From the NCBI RefSeq assembly GCF_042100115.1, contig NC_091274.1:2480001-2544000 (forward strand): a DNA stretch of 64,000 bases, in the 5' to 3' direction. The notes beneath the pieces are model-generated. The model was not told the origin of the DNA. It saw nothing but the letters and a program-made list of their open reading frames with translations, and searched no databases. Position 1 is the first letter of the stretch. The number at the start of each line of letters is the position of its first letter. Of this stretch, positions 46,176 through 56,410 are shown piece after piece. The position numbers and the translations under genes were made by a program. The stretch is from Alternaria dauci. Lineage: Eukaryota > Ascomycota > Dothideomycetes > Pleosporales > Pleosporaceae.

Positions 46176-47594
46176 GGTGGATGACAAGTCGACTGTGGTG
46201 CATGCACCCGTGTTCTCTGTCGATGTTGGGAAGCGTGGACCTGGCCAGTCCCCTTGCTCTTCCCTTTACCGCGCAGGTTGTTAGCGCACCAACCTTGCGA
46301 CGCCCCCCCCCGACACGAGACGAATGCGATATTTACGACATGATGTGCAAACATCACTACCCAACCGGCATGGGACGGCGTTTTGTCATTGATTCTTTTT
46401 AGCGAGCGTCCTTTCTCCTCTCTTTCTCGTACATGTCTTTTTTTTTCCCTTGGATACCTGTTCTTGTCTCTTTGGTTTTAGCGAGCGATTTCTCTCTTTT
46501 TTTGTCACCACAACGGCCGGACCAGGTCTTTTCATTACTTGAATACAGCATCTCTGGGAGGTTTGCATGTCGGGCATTTCAACGGAAGACGGATAAACAC
46601 AGCCTCACGGCTCACGATGTCAGGAACACTCGGATTTGGTTTTTGCGATTTTTCTGTTTTAATGTCGTTTTCACTCCTGGACGGATGCGCTATCTCTTCG
46701 TTGAGCCTGTGGCATGCCATGACTCTGACGATCTGACGCGATTCACGTTCACGAAATTGCCTACTCAGCCTGGCATTGAATGCTAGCTGGACATGCTGAG
46801 AGGCGGCGACAAAAGTTATACATGCATCTGCGATGCCGCTGTGATAGCTCGTCTCTGCTGCGAAGGAGGACTGGGTCGACACAAGGGAAGCGAGTGGGCG
46901 GGGTCAAGACACGAGTACGCCCGTGGCGTCTCTGGCTTTTGGGAGGTGGTCCTCTGCTTGCGGAGCAAACACTTTCCAATGTACCTTTGCACATTTGCGG
47001 ACCTTGGTCGACTTTGGAATACCGGCAGCACAGAGACTGTAGGTTCATCTCCTACACTTCAAGCTAATCTTGAAAGAAGCACTCCCCAGTAGATCTGGGT
47101 GCAGTTGAATCGGATGCTGGATAGAAGCAAGCTTCTTTAGCCTTCTAAACTTAATAAAAAACGAAACTTTGAATCCAACAAAAGAATTTTCTTCACCAGG
47201 GTGCATTGTGGCGGTGATGTGATGTGAGGGGATTGTAGGTGTAATGGTGGAGCCGGCTGGGAGCGGATCTCTGGGACCATGGTGCTGGGACAAGCGAGGA
47301 TGATGCAACTGTGCCGCATGCCTCTTTGCGCAACCCAAAGCCATTGGCAGGGCGGAGCGGAAGCCAGCGGCGGGACAAGGGGGGGCGAGGGCACGGCGAG
47401 ATGGACGAGGGCTATCATGTGCTGGTTGGGCTGATGAGGGCGACGGGGTGTGTGTGGTGTCATGGCGGCATGTTTGTTTTCAACCAGAGTTTGGCCTGGT
47501 CGCGACCTTAGGTAACTTTGGCCGAGGACAGGCCTTGTTTGCCTCTGCGCTCGAAACATTGTGCCATCCATCGTTTGCGACGACTCATCTGACC
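46176..47594. other. Intergenic, upstream of GID4-like gene
   Basis: No supported gene. The 3' UTR of the previous gene and the promoter of the next are expected here. Frames at 46535-47092 lie on both strands and lack domains. Confidence 0.45.
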
Positions 47595-47624
47595 ATGCCC
47601 GCTGCGCCGCCCGGCTCGTCATAA
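47595..47624 (+). other. Upstream ORF of 9 codons
   Basis: ATG CCC GCT ... TCA TAA. Its stop overlaps the A of the main start (TAATG). Very short, just 5' of the GID4-like start. Confidence 0.6.
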
Positions 47625-49595
47625 TGCCGCCCGCCAATTCGCCTGTAAGTCGGGCCATGAGCATGTTGAAGAAGAAGAAGAAGAAGATGGACGACTGACG
47701 TAGCTGCACCACAGGACGACGCGGAACCCACCTTCATCTCGGCCTTGCGGGAGCTCGAGAGCCCCGTCAACGACGACGTGCTCAACCTCGCCGCCACGCT
47801 GGGCACCACGACGGACCAAGCAGAGACTGCCATCATCGTCGAGGTGCCCGCCGGCCTCGACGCCGACGACGACGACATTGAACGCGCCCACGTGCACTTC
47901 CTCCGCGCTGCACGCCAGCGGGACCAGGCGCGATTGAACCGGTCCCAGGAGCGAGTCCGCCTCCTGGAGCGGCAGCGCGACGAGCTCGAGCAGCGCGACC
48001 GCCTGCGCAGAGTCATGTCGCGCCTCTCGCGCCTCTCCGACACCAGCTATGGCGACCGCGTGCCCAGCCAGAACAGCCTGTACGACTGGTCGCCCGCCAA
48101 CGATGCAGCGGCGGCACCAGCACTACCTCCACCACCACCGCCTGGGGCGCCCGAGAGCTCGCTGAGGTCGACTGCCATTCTCCAGTCGGCAGGCGTGCGC
48201 CGACACCCACGCTTCTCGGCGCGCACCAGAGAAGCCACGACGGGCAGCGAAGCACCGCCACGCCACGTCTCGCACCGCAGTTTGCGCGACATGCTGGCCG
48301 CCAGGTCGTCTCTCTTCAGCGACCCCTCGGACCGAGACCGCCCGTCCACGACGACCCGCCAGCGCTCCTCCGAGGCGAGAATGTCGCCCATGCTCGAGCA
48401 CACGGTCAAGTACCTGTCGCGCATACGCCACTGCCAGTCCCAAGACGAGAGCTGGGAGCGGGCGCGCGAGGCCGGCCTCATGCCCAACGACTACTTCCTG
48501 CAGCACGCCGACTTTGTCGTCGACACCTCGCACATACCCCCGCCCACCGAGACGTCGTGGCTCGCCCCAGGCGCCGTCCTCTCCGGCTGCCAGCATGCCA
48601 CGACCATGCCCGCCGTCACCACCTCGTACAGTCGACACGCGGGGCTGCCACCGCCCATCCGGCCCTGGATATGGAACCCATCTGAATCCTCCTCCGCCTC
48701 CACCACCACCACAAGCCGGACCTCGCACCACGCCGACGCACAGCCCCACCAGGACCGATGGCCGGTCAAGGTCACAATCCACGACGTCGACTGGGAGCAC
48801 ATGTCCCTCTCCGCAACCATGGAGGCCTACAACGTGCCCTCGCACCCGCACTCGCACACCATCTTCCCCACAAACAACACCACGCCGCCCCTCACACGCA
48901 CGTCCTCCATCACAACCTACCTCGAAGGCGAAATCCTCGACTTCAACACCCACACCCTCCTCACCGAGTCCTTCAAGTCAACCGCCGCAAACGATGCAAC
49001 CTACTGGCGCAAGCTGCCGCCCTTCCACAAGATGAGCGACGACGACGTCGTCCGCGCACTCACGAGCAAGAAGTGGCTCACCCAGGTCCTCGGCCAGGAC
49101 TGGATCCTCATGCGCTGGAAAGAGCAGTGTTTTGTAAAGAGCCTCAACCGCAGCACCTCGGACCCCGTCCAACCACCCCCCTCCACCACGATACCCTCTT
49201 CGTTTCCCACCCCCGCCGATGCCGCTCCCGCCTCGAATCCCTGGGCCGCTACGGGCTCTGCAAACTACGTCCCCACCGCTTCCAGTCTCTCGGCACAACC
49301 CTCCCCACAACACCAACCCTCGCCCTACCGCATAGTCCGCAATGCGCAAACGGGCCGTGCCGAAGTCGAAATCACACCACAGCCCCTCTTCAACACAATC
49401 AGCAGCGACGCCGAACATGCTACCTTTGACGACTCTGGCTGCGGGCTTACAATTAGCGGCTTCTACTATGTGGCCCTCGACCGGAGAAATGGCATGCTCG
49501 AGGGATTATATTATGATCCACAGAGCAGCCCGTACCAGTGTTTGAAGCTGGAAAGTGTGAATGGTGGGCTGAGGAGTGCTTGGGGGTTCAGGTGA
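47624..49595 (+). CDS. GID4: Gid4/Vid24-family protein
   Basis: Exons 47624-47644 and 47715-49595, 633 aa. The intron is GTAAGT...CACAG (70 nt) and contains (GAA)6. The conserved beta-barrel is C-terminal: WPVKVTIHDVDWEHMSLSAT, MEAYNVPSH, YLEGEILDFNTHTLLTESF, YWRKLPPFHKM, WLTQVLGQDWILMRWKEQCF, and the closing GLTISGFYYVALDRRNGML then EGLYYDPQSSPYQCLKLE. Gid4 is the degron receptor of the GID/CTLH E3 ligase, which in yeast recognises N-terminal proline on gluconeogenic enzymes. This protein is far longer than yeast Gid4 (362 aa): about 330 residues of disordered and coiled-coil sequence precede the barrel (RLLERQRDELEQRDRLRRVM; 'ALPPPPPPGAPE'), and a Ser/Pro insert of about 75 residues interrupts it. 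It could be a Gid10-like paralogue. The mini first exon (MPPANSP) puts a proline at position 2, which I note without reading function into it. Confidence 0.85.
47668..47685 (+). repeat. (GAA)6 in first intron of GID4-like gene
   Basis: Six GAA triplets inside the 70-nt intron. Confidence 0.85.
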
Positions 49596-50271
49596 TGCGG
49601 CGGCATCACTGCTTTGAAAAAGAGGCTAAAGACGACGGAGACGGAAAGAGGAGACGGGTGTAGACGAATTGCATTGTCATGGAGTTTGGTGTTGGATATG
49701 GGATTGCACCGCCCATTGAGGCTCTTCTAGAATTGGGTCGGCATCACGTCTTACTTTGTTGCTTGTTACAAGTTTCGACAGATGATATATGTTTTACAGA
49801 AATATCAATATACTACTTTTAACGCTTACAAGGCCCCCACCGTGAGTAGCCAAGAGTATCCGGGCGGGTCCTTGAACATTTGGTAATATACTCTGGGCCT
49901 TGAGGCACACAGTACGCTACAGACGCTCTACACGCGTATTTGTATAGATGGGCCAGCAAGCCGCGTACAGTCACACACTAGCCACCAATGACTGGCCATG
50001 CATTACAGCCCCGCTCCCACATGCAGTAAGTCCTGCCGAGCATCGTCATGTTTCGAGACCCTTTCGGCATGCCGATGGGCTACGCGATGGACACAGTGCA
50101 TAGGTGAATACCGGAGGAGTCACTGTAGAGTGAATGACATCTAGGTTCTGGGAAAGATACAAAGCTCGCCATCAATCTCGAGTGAAAACTTCCAATCCAT
50201 TTCAGACTCAACACATCAGTCTCCATTACTTTCCTACAAGCATAAAAAGAAACCCCCCCAAAGTATTCATC
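49596..50271. other. Intergenic, GID4-like to FMN-binding gene
   Basis: No gene seen. Likely the 3' UTR of the former and promoter of the latter; the last 150 bases include a CATAAAAAGAAA leader. Confidence 0.5.
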
Positions 50272-51060
50272 ATGGCGTCTCCCACATACCCCCAAACCCC
50301 CGTCAACAAACTCGGCCGTCTAGCAAACCGAGCCGCCTACGACTACGCCACCATCCACACCCTCATCAACACCTGCCCCATCCTTCACATCTCCTTTGTC
50401 GACCCCGAACACCCGTTCCCCGTCGTCCTCCCCATGCTCGGCTGCACCGGCAACTTTGGATCCCCTTCCTCCGATCCAGCGAACACATCCCAGGACCTCT
50501 ATATCCACGGCTACGTCTCTGGGCGCATATTCAAGAGCGGGAAGAATGCTAGCGGCGAGGGATTACCCATCACGGTAGCAGCTAGTTTCCTCGACGGCCT
50601 GGTACTGAGTCTAACACCCTTTTACAACTCGTGTAATTACCGTTCTGCGGTTGTATACGGGTACGCGTCGCTCGTCGACAACGAAGACGAAGCTCTGTAC
50701 GCGATGAAAGCCATCACGGAAAACATGTTACCCCAGCGCTGGGAAAAATCGCGCACGCCGCCGACGAACGCAGAGCTAAAATCTACGTCTATCCTGCGGA
50801 TTCGGATTGAGAGTGCGAGTGCAAAGGTACGGACGGGGGGCCCGAGTGAGGATAGGGCGGATTTGAGGAATGCGGAGCTGGTGAAGGATACTTGGACGGG
50901 CGTGGTGCCGTATTGGGGATCGTGGGGGGAGCCGGTGCCCGGTAAGGAGAATGGATGTCAGGAGGTGGAAGGCTATATTGAGAGCTGGAGGGTGAAGGAG
51001 ACTGGGCATGCTAGGGGGTATGCGTTTGAGGCTGTTGGGATGGAGGGGAAGAAGAAGTGA
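50272..51060 (+). CDS. FMN-binding split-barrel (PNPOx-like) protein
   Basis: Single exon, 262 aa. ATG chosen as MASPTYP because the upstream in-frame extension is UTR-like. The N-terminal PVNKLGRLANRAAYDYATIH, then the strands ILHISFVDPEHPFPVVLPML, LYIHGYVSGRIFKSG and PITVAASFLDGLVLSLTPFY, and the NYRSAVVYGYASLVDNEDE segment match the pyridoxamine-5'-phosphate-oxidase-like flavin-binding family (Pfam Pyridox_ox_2), often annotated as 5-nitroimidazole-resistance-like. Cytosolic by lack of signals. It probably binds FMN; the substrate is not predictable. The C-terminal part (DTWTGVVPYWGSWGEPV) is typical of the fungal subgroup. Confidence 0.85.
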   Translation: MASPTYPQTPVNKLGRLANRAAYDYATIHTLINTCPILHISFVDPEHPFPVVLPMLGCTGNFGSPSSDPANTSQDLYIHGYVSGRIFKSGKNASGEGLPITVAASFLDGLVLSLTPFYNSCNYRSAVVYGYASLVDNEDEALYAMKAITENMLPQRWEKSRTPPTNAELKSTSILRIRIESASAKVRTGGPSEDRADLRNAELVKDTWTGVVPYWGSWGEPVPGKENGCQEVEGYIESWRVKETGHARGYAFEAVGMEGKKK

Positions 51061-51458
51061 GGAGTGGAATAGGGGAGGAGAGAGTGGAGTTTATGAGTGG
51101 TGGGGAACTTGGAATTTAGGATGGTTTGCCGCAGGAGTTGCTGCGTTCATCTCGCATGATATCAATCATTCTTCTACATGAGTTTGTTACAGTTATTGCT
51201 TGCTTGCCGGAACAAGGGAATGATGGGTGGCTGTTGTTAAACAGCAATCCTACATGTCAATCACAACTATACAAGCGAACCATGTGTGTAAGACGCATTT
51301 GCGTACCGGGTTTATTCTCGACAAGTATAAGTCTATGACAAGTCCTGCTGAATCTGTATCAAGACATTCTTCCCCTTAGGCAAGATGTCTCGTATATCCC
51401 ATCCATCCGTGTGATCTCATATATATCCCATCAAGATTCAACAGTTTCACATCTTTGT
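51061..51458. other. Convergent intergenic region
   Basis: About 400 bp between the 3' ends of the FMN-binding gene and the BTB-like gene. No feature seen beyond expected 3' UTRs. Confidence 0.5.
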
Positions 51459-52349
51459 CTAGCAGCCCTTGGGCGGCTTCTTGCCATACATGCGCCAGTA
51501 GTGCACGTTCTCCTCCGCGGTGAACTTGCGCTCCTTTGGCTCGCTAGCCCGGATCTTCTTCTGGATAGACTCACCCAGCGCCGCTTCTTTCGCAGCCTTT
51601 GCAGCGAAGAAAGTCTTCTCGTCCGCCCGCTTCTTGGTCGCGCGCTCAGCCTTCTGCTGGAGATAGGCATCGCGCCGAGCCTGATTCTCTTGCGCTCGGG
51701 CATTGCGCTCAGCGCCCTTTTGCATCCAGCGAAGGTAATTGCTATGCTTCTGTACCGCTGTCTTGATGGCAGTGTCGAGAACAGGGTTCTGAGCTAGATA
51801 GCTAGCGAAGTCTTCGTAAGCGGGTGGGTCTTTTCGAAGAAGAGCTTCGCACTTCTTGTACAGGTGGACAGTGTACTTGTCCATCCCAAGTGCGTGGGCT
51901 GCATCGCATACACCCAAGGTCGTGGCTGTATCCAGGGCACGGGTAAAGGGCGATGGCTTCCCGGTGACCTTGATGATGGCCTCAAGATATTTCACCATGC
52001 GGGTGACACCGTTCTTGTCAGTGTCCGCCGGGAGCTCGATCGCGCCATCCTTGAAAATCTCTTCAACTGTTGAAGACGTTGCACGAAGCAATGGCTTTGA
52101 TATTGTCGTGATAAGCACGTCGCCAACAAAGATCTGGACGCGGCTACCTTTGACTAGCATTTGGCGGTCGGAGAAGGACCACTCGCGGATATCAATGTCG
52201 TTGGCCGTGATCTTGATGGTAGATGCGAGGGCAGCTGCAGCCTCCTTCTTCTTGTTGACCTTGGTCTTCGTATCAAGAAAGATCATATCCCATACTTTAG
52301 CGTCGACGGGAGTGTACTGGCCAGGGGAACGAGGAATAGGAGTCGTCAT
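51459..52349 (-). CDS. BTB/POZ-like protein
   Basis: Single exon, 296 aa. After a 60-residue N-terminus, GSRVQIFVGDVLITTISKPL then SSTVEEIFKDGAIELPADTD resembles the start of a BTB fold (strand, Gly-Asp turn, 'K..L...S' helix), followed by YLEAIIKVTG and helical hairpins (DTATTLGVCDAAHALGMDKY). This layout is common in lineage-expanded fungal BTB-like families. The C-terminus is a long charged helix rich in Ala, Lys and Arg (QENQARRDAYLQQKAERATK ... EAALGESIQKKI), likely coiled-coil. Role unknown; a ubiquitin-ligase adaptor or nuclear scaffold are guesses. It starts the minus-strand accessory block. Confidence 0.7.
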   Translation of the reverse strand: MTTPIPRSPGQYTPVDAKVWDMIFLDTKTKVNKKKEAAAALASTIKITANDIDIREWSFSDRQMLVKGSRVQIFVGDVLITTISKPLLRATSSTVEEIFKDGAIELPADTDKNGVTRMVKYLEAIIKVTGKPSPFTRALDTATTLGVCDAAHALGMDKYTVHLYKKCEALLRKDPPAYEDFASYLAQNPVLDTAIKTAVQKHSNYLRWMQKGAERNARAQENQARRDAYLQQKAERATKKRADEKTFFAAKAAKEAALGESIQKKIRASEPKERKFTAEENVHYWRMYGKKPPKGC

Positions 52350-52810
52350 GGTTGTTTTTGAACTCGTTGCGAGTCAAGGAAACCTTGTTGTAGTTACCTG
52401 CGGACTTGTCGATGATGGTCGGTATGAGGACAGATTGAATAGAGTGTTCTTCGTGGGCTTGTTGCAAGTTGGAACAAGAGAGTACTGTGTTATGGATTTC
52501 GCCGGAGCTCAGTGAGTGCGGACAGTCCAAATCAAAAGTCGGTCGGGTCTAGGTTGTTGATCGTGGGTGTGGAGTGTGGAAGAGTTAGAAACCGGTAAGA
52601 CTGGGGGTTTTATATCAGGAAGAGAAAGCTGAACTGCGTTCGTGCAATCTTGTGCGGCTCGAACGGTGAATGCATTCATGGTTAGACTAGGCTTCCGTAA
52701 TTTGAAAATGAGATGCAGTCGAGATTAGCAAAATTGGTAACGACGAGAGATTTACTCTTCGTTTCACTGGCCTGCTCGATATCATGTGACAGCATAGCCA
52801 GTGCATCAGT
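52350..52810. other. Intergenic, upstream of BTB-like gene
   Basis: No gene seen. Probably holds the promoter of the BTB-like gene. Confidence 0.5.
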
Positions 52811-52941
52811 CACGCCATACAAGGGAAAGACCAAAAATCCCCTTTGCAGGTGCATATGTAGGGTACCAGCGTATTAGGGGAAGACCGAGCGCCTCCCTCG
52901 TAGTTGCCTGGATCGAGTGTTCGACTTTCCCACGGTAAGGT
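52811..52941. mobile_element. Diverged MITE copy (copy A)
   Basis: The left end CACGCCATACAAGGGAAA matches the terminal inverted repeat of the two good copies. The right part 52900-52931 (GTAGTTGCCT ... GTGTTCGACTTTCCC) matches the inverted left arm of those copies. The outer right end is degenerate, so the end coordinate is set from the 131-bp family length. The interior is poorly conserved. Confidence 0.55.
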
Positions 52942-53044
52942 ATGCACTAGACGTTCACATCAACTCATGTTGTGACAAAGCGTTTGAAGCGCAGATTCAC
53001 TAGCTAACATACTGCAGACAACATGGCTCCGACCAAATCCCTAT

Positions 53045-54266
53045 TCACTTAGCATCCAATGCCCCCTGATGTGGCAAGATTGGCTTCAGGCTCTTGACAT
53101 GATCTAAGAAACCCATGTTGTTTGCGAACTGATTATTCTCTGGTCCCACAATCACGGTATTCTCCGGATTCAGAAAATTGTGCGGGAACCCCATGTCGAA
53201 ACCATACGCTCCATCAATCTGCTTGATTTCCTCTGGCGTTAGAGTCAGACCAAGAGCCTGGATATTGCCCTCGAGATGTGAAACCTTACGACCACCGACA
53301 ATAGGAAAGACGTATGGTGACTTTTGCATAACGTACGCAAGGGCGACGGAGGTGATGGGCGGTACCGGGCTTTTCGTGTTTGCAATGTCCTCGAGAATGC
53401 TGCTAACCTTTTCCTCGTTGCCAATGATCATCATCTTCATCTTCCGCCCGCCATCGTCTGGATTTTCTCTTTGCGCCCTTGTCTTGAAGTTTCCACTTCC
53501 GATAGCACCCCAAGGAGCTAAAGCCATGCCTTCATCGAGCGCCATTGGAATAATCTCACGCTCGAATGAACGATCAGCGGCAGACCAGCGGCCTTGGTAG
53601 ATTGAGAATTGGCGAAGACCGTGTTGCCGAGCGTAACAGTTTGCTTTGACGACAATCCAGGCTGGAGTGTCGGAGATGCCAAGGTAAAGGACCTTACGGG
53701 AGGTGACGAGGTCGTTGAGTGCATTCATTAGCTCTGGTATGGAGACTGTTGAATCCCATACGTGGACATAGTACTAGCAAGCAGGTCAGGCACGGTACTA
53801 CTGTCAAGGCGTCTCAACTCACAATGTCCACATAGCTCGTCCTCAGCGCCTTGAGTGACCGTTCAATACTCGTATACATATTCTTCGCGCTATTGCCTCC
53901 GTAGTTGCTCTTGCACCTTGCACCGCCTTCCTTCTCCTTCTCGGTGATCTGCATTCCAGTAAACTTTGTTGCAAGTACCATATCGTCTCTAACGTCTCTC
54001 TTCTCCATCCACTCTCCGAGCCACTGTTCGCTTTCGCCGAATTGATAGTTGACGGCAGTGTCGATGAAGTTGCCGCCTTGCTCATAAAAGTAATCGAGCA
54101 TGGCGAAAGCCGTCTCTTTGCTGCATTCGCCGAGGGAAGCCTTCCAAGCTTCTCCAAAGTTCATGGCGCCGAGACAGAGAGGTGAGACACGGACGGCTGC
54201 TGTTGGGCTGAGGATTCGATGTCTGCCCAGGGGAGACACTGGTGGAGTCGGTGTAATGAACGACAT
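53045..54266 (-). CDS. Aldo-keto reductase (AAD/NorA-like)
   Basis: Minus strand: exons 54266-53823 and 53773-53045, 390 aa; intron GTGAGT...GCTAG (49 nt). The NADPH-dependent reductase tetrad is present: D69 and Y74 (FIDTAVNYQFGESE), K101 (VLATKFTG) and H152 (YYVHVWDS). The N-terminal SPLCLGAMNFGEAW, YLGISDTPAWIV, the cofactor segment VALAYVMQKSPYVFPIVGGR and the C-terminal KVSHLEGNIQALGLTLTPEE place it near aryl-alcohol dehydrogenases and norsolorinic-acid-reductase-like AKRs of fungi (about 385 aa). Substrate unknown; no polyketide genes nearby. Its upstream region holds MITE copy B, starting 195 bp before the ATG, and copy A lies about 100 bp past the stop. Confidence 0.92.
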
Positions 54267-54407
54267 TGTATTATTGGTTGTAGTGTAGAACTGACACACT
54301 ACCAGCTGCCTGACTGGCCATGGTAAGCATTTTGTAGGCACGGCGGCTTCCTTTTATATACGGTGTTCAGCTCATGCAGGAGTAATCTGGAGGGCGTTCA
54401 GCTGATA

Positions 54408-54440
54408 CCTTAACGCCGTGAGCTCCGTGCCTTAACGCCG
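54408..54440. repeat. Two direct CCTTAACGCCG repeats
   Basis: The 11-mer CCTTAACGCCG occurs at 54408-54418 and 54430-54440, 22 bp apart, about 140-175 bp upstream of the AKR start. It could be a duplicated regulatory site or simple duplication. Confidence 0.5.
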
Positions 54441-54460
54441 AGCGAGGCAAATGAGCTGTC

Positions 54461-54591
54461 CACGCCATAGAAGGGGAAAATCGAACACCCTACTAGGCAA
54501 CTACAGAAGGGTAATTTATCTTCCTTTGTAGAGTAATACTCTACCTAGGCGACTACGGGGGTAGCGTTCGATTTTTCCCTTCTATGGCGTG
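54461..54591. mobile_element. MITE-like element (copy B), 131 bp
   Basis: Terminal inverted repeats of 26 bp with one mismatch: CACGCCATAGAAGG at the left, and its complement at the right ending CTATGGCGTG. Inside are two direct near-repeats (CTACTAGGCAACTAC and CTACCTAGGCGACTAC). A GTC flanks both ends and may be part of a target duplication. No coding capacity. It lies in the upstream region of the AKR gene. Confidence 0.85.
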
Positions 54592-54808
54592 GTCAGTGCT
54601 CGAGAGTGTAGCGTTGCTTTTCAGTCCCCACTGTATCGCGATAATCATTGGGTTGAGATTCGGGGAACGGTGTATTGCATGGCTTTGGTTTTAGCTGTCA
54701 GTGCTTGCGATGCTACACTCGGATATTCGCAAAACACGTCACGTTTCTTTACAGAAACTATCGCCATCAAATGTTCATCGAACCAGTAGAGCGTCGAAGC
54801 TGATCAAG

Positions 54809-56410
54809 TCAACCCTCTCCTTCGCCAAACAAACACTCTGCCCATCCGTCTTCAGCCCAATCCGCTTCCCACACTGATCCTTCCTTCCGAGCTTGAGCCT
54901 CGAATGCTCCCAACTTCTCCTCAACCACACGCACCTCAACACCCAGTTTCTTCAGCTTCTCAAAGCTGCAGGTTGCAATGTCGCCTTCAAACTCCTTAGG
55001 TCCGGCACCATAGCCGCATCTGCACAGCAGGGTGATCTTACTTAGATGTGGCGCATCGGTCTTTTGATCGGCCAGTATGTCAAGCCATCCAAAGATGGCC
55101 ACCGTGGGGCATATCACAGTGAGCGACTCGAGGTTCGGAGGTGGCATGATACCGCAGAAATAGCGCCGTTTATTTAACGTGTTGCGTGCTTCGTATAGCA
55201 GTACACCCTGTAAAACATCCATCTTGGTTAACTTTAAAAACGAGTGGAGATCAGGCACGTTTGCGCAACCACCAAAACAACGCCTTGGATCAAAGTGGTC
55301 GGAAACTTCATAGTCAATCTTTAGATACTCCAGGCTTGGATAAACATTTTCTGCGGCAATGAGAGCGCGCGTAATGTGCTCGAAGCTACCCCGCCAATGC
55401 CTGACAGCTGTCGGACTCCGCACAAACAGCATCTCGAAATGCGTGATAGCCGATTGAGGAAGGTTGTATAACAACAACGGAAGCTGTTCGTCGTCCGATT
55501 GATGGGTTTCGATATTTAGCTCATCCCAGTCGCTTCGTACGATCAGGGTGTCGATATTCGGATAAGGTGGTAAGATGCACTCGGCCACTGAATTATCGAA
55601 AAAATCGTGTTCCGCGCCGGCTGCATGTGTAGTAATATACTCTCGCCATAGATCGATTTCTAAGACTCGCAAAGAATAGAATGGTAATTGCAGTATAGAC
55701 ATGCTCTCACCAAAGATCCTCAGGCGCTTAACGATGTGAAAGTGCGTAAAGCCTGACCAGCGACCTGGTGCCTGTTGAGATGCGTCGCCCTCAATGAAAT
55801 AAAGTGTTTTGCAGATGTTGGAAATGGGTACACGCGGATGTTCCTGAAGGTGTATGTTGATGTGAAGGATGCGAAGGTTGTTGCAGAGTGCGAGAAGCAA
55901 CCCAGCGACAGCATTCAACATCCCAATCATTAGCGCGCACCGCCAAAACATCTCCTCCTGACTCTCAAACGGATTTTCAGTCCCAAAGAGATCCAGTCCA
56001 TAGACACTTTGAGATATTTGGAGCAACAGTGCGGCATGTTCATTCGCAGAGGAATCTGTTTGCAATCCGGTAAAAAACGGCGATGCGGAGAACTCCAATT
56101 GACGGACCTTGCTTCGCAGCTCTGGTTTCTTGATGAGAGTGCGTACGAGGTAGATAGTATTATCTTTTCGACTGCTGGGCAGGTTGATGGTCCGGTATAG
56201 GAGCTCACCACTGATAAATTTGAAGCGGCGAGAGACCTGAGTAAGAGTTCCCAGCGCCTGATTATCCCCTTCAAGGTATTTGGCTACTTCGAGTAGCAGC
56301 TCGTCAGGTAGGTCGTCGATAGACAGGAAGGCGTGCTGATTTAAATTCCGGTGCGGTTCGTGGTTGAGTCTCCGGGGCTCCTGCGATTTTTTTGTCTTGG
56401 TGGAGGCCAT
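54809..56410 (-). CDS. F-box protein
   Basis: Single exon, 533 aa. The F-box is at residues about 29-70 (LSIDDLPDELLLEVAKYLEG, then TQVSRRFKFISGELLYRTIN), after a basic N-terminus. The remainder is leucine-rich without a clear repeat class (FHIVKRLRIFGESMSILQLP; FYSLRVLEIDLWREY; PPPNLESLTVICPTVAIFG), as in many lineage-specific fungal F-box proteins. The C-terminus is acidic. Likely an SCF adaptor with unknown target. It sits between MITE copies B and C. No introns, unlike the F-box gene at 4769-6560. Confidence 0.85.
   Translation of the reverse strand: MASTKTKKSQEPRRLNHEPHRNLNQHAFLSIDDLPDELLLEVAKYLEGDNQALGTLTQVSRRFKFISGELLYRTINLPSSRKDNTIYLVRTLIKKPELRSKVRQLEFSASPFFTGLQTDSSANEHAALLLQISQSVYGLDLFGTENPFESQEEMFWRCALMIGMLNAVAGLLLALCNNLRILHINIHLQEHPRVPISNICKTLYFIEGDASQQAPGRWSGFTHFHIVKRLRIFGESMSILQLPFYSLRVLEIDLWREYITTHAAGAEHDFFDNSVAECILPPYPNIDTLIVRSDWDELNIETHQSDDEQLPLLLYNLPQSAITHFEMLFVRSPTAVRHWRGSFEHITRALIAAENVYPSLEYLKIDYEVSDHFDPRRCFGGCANVPDLHSFLKLTKMDVLQGVLLYEARNTLNKRRYFCGIMPPPNLESLTVICPTVAIFGWLDILADQKTDAPHLSKITLLCRCGYGAGPKEFEGDIATCSFEKLKKLGVEVRVVEEKLGAFEAQARKEGSVWEADWAEDGWAECLFGEGEG

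Noticed and set aside
48123..48953. 276-codon minus-strand ORF antisense to the GID4-like gene
   Set aside because: It is Gly/Val/Arg-rich shadow sequence of a GC-rich coding exon; the sense strand shows a conserved family.
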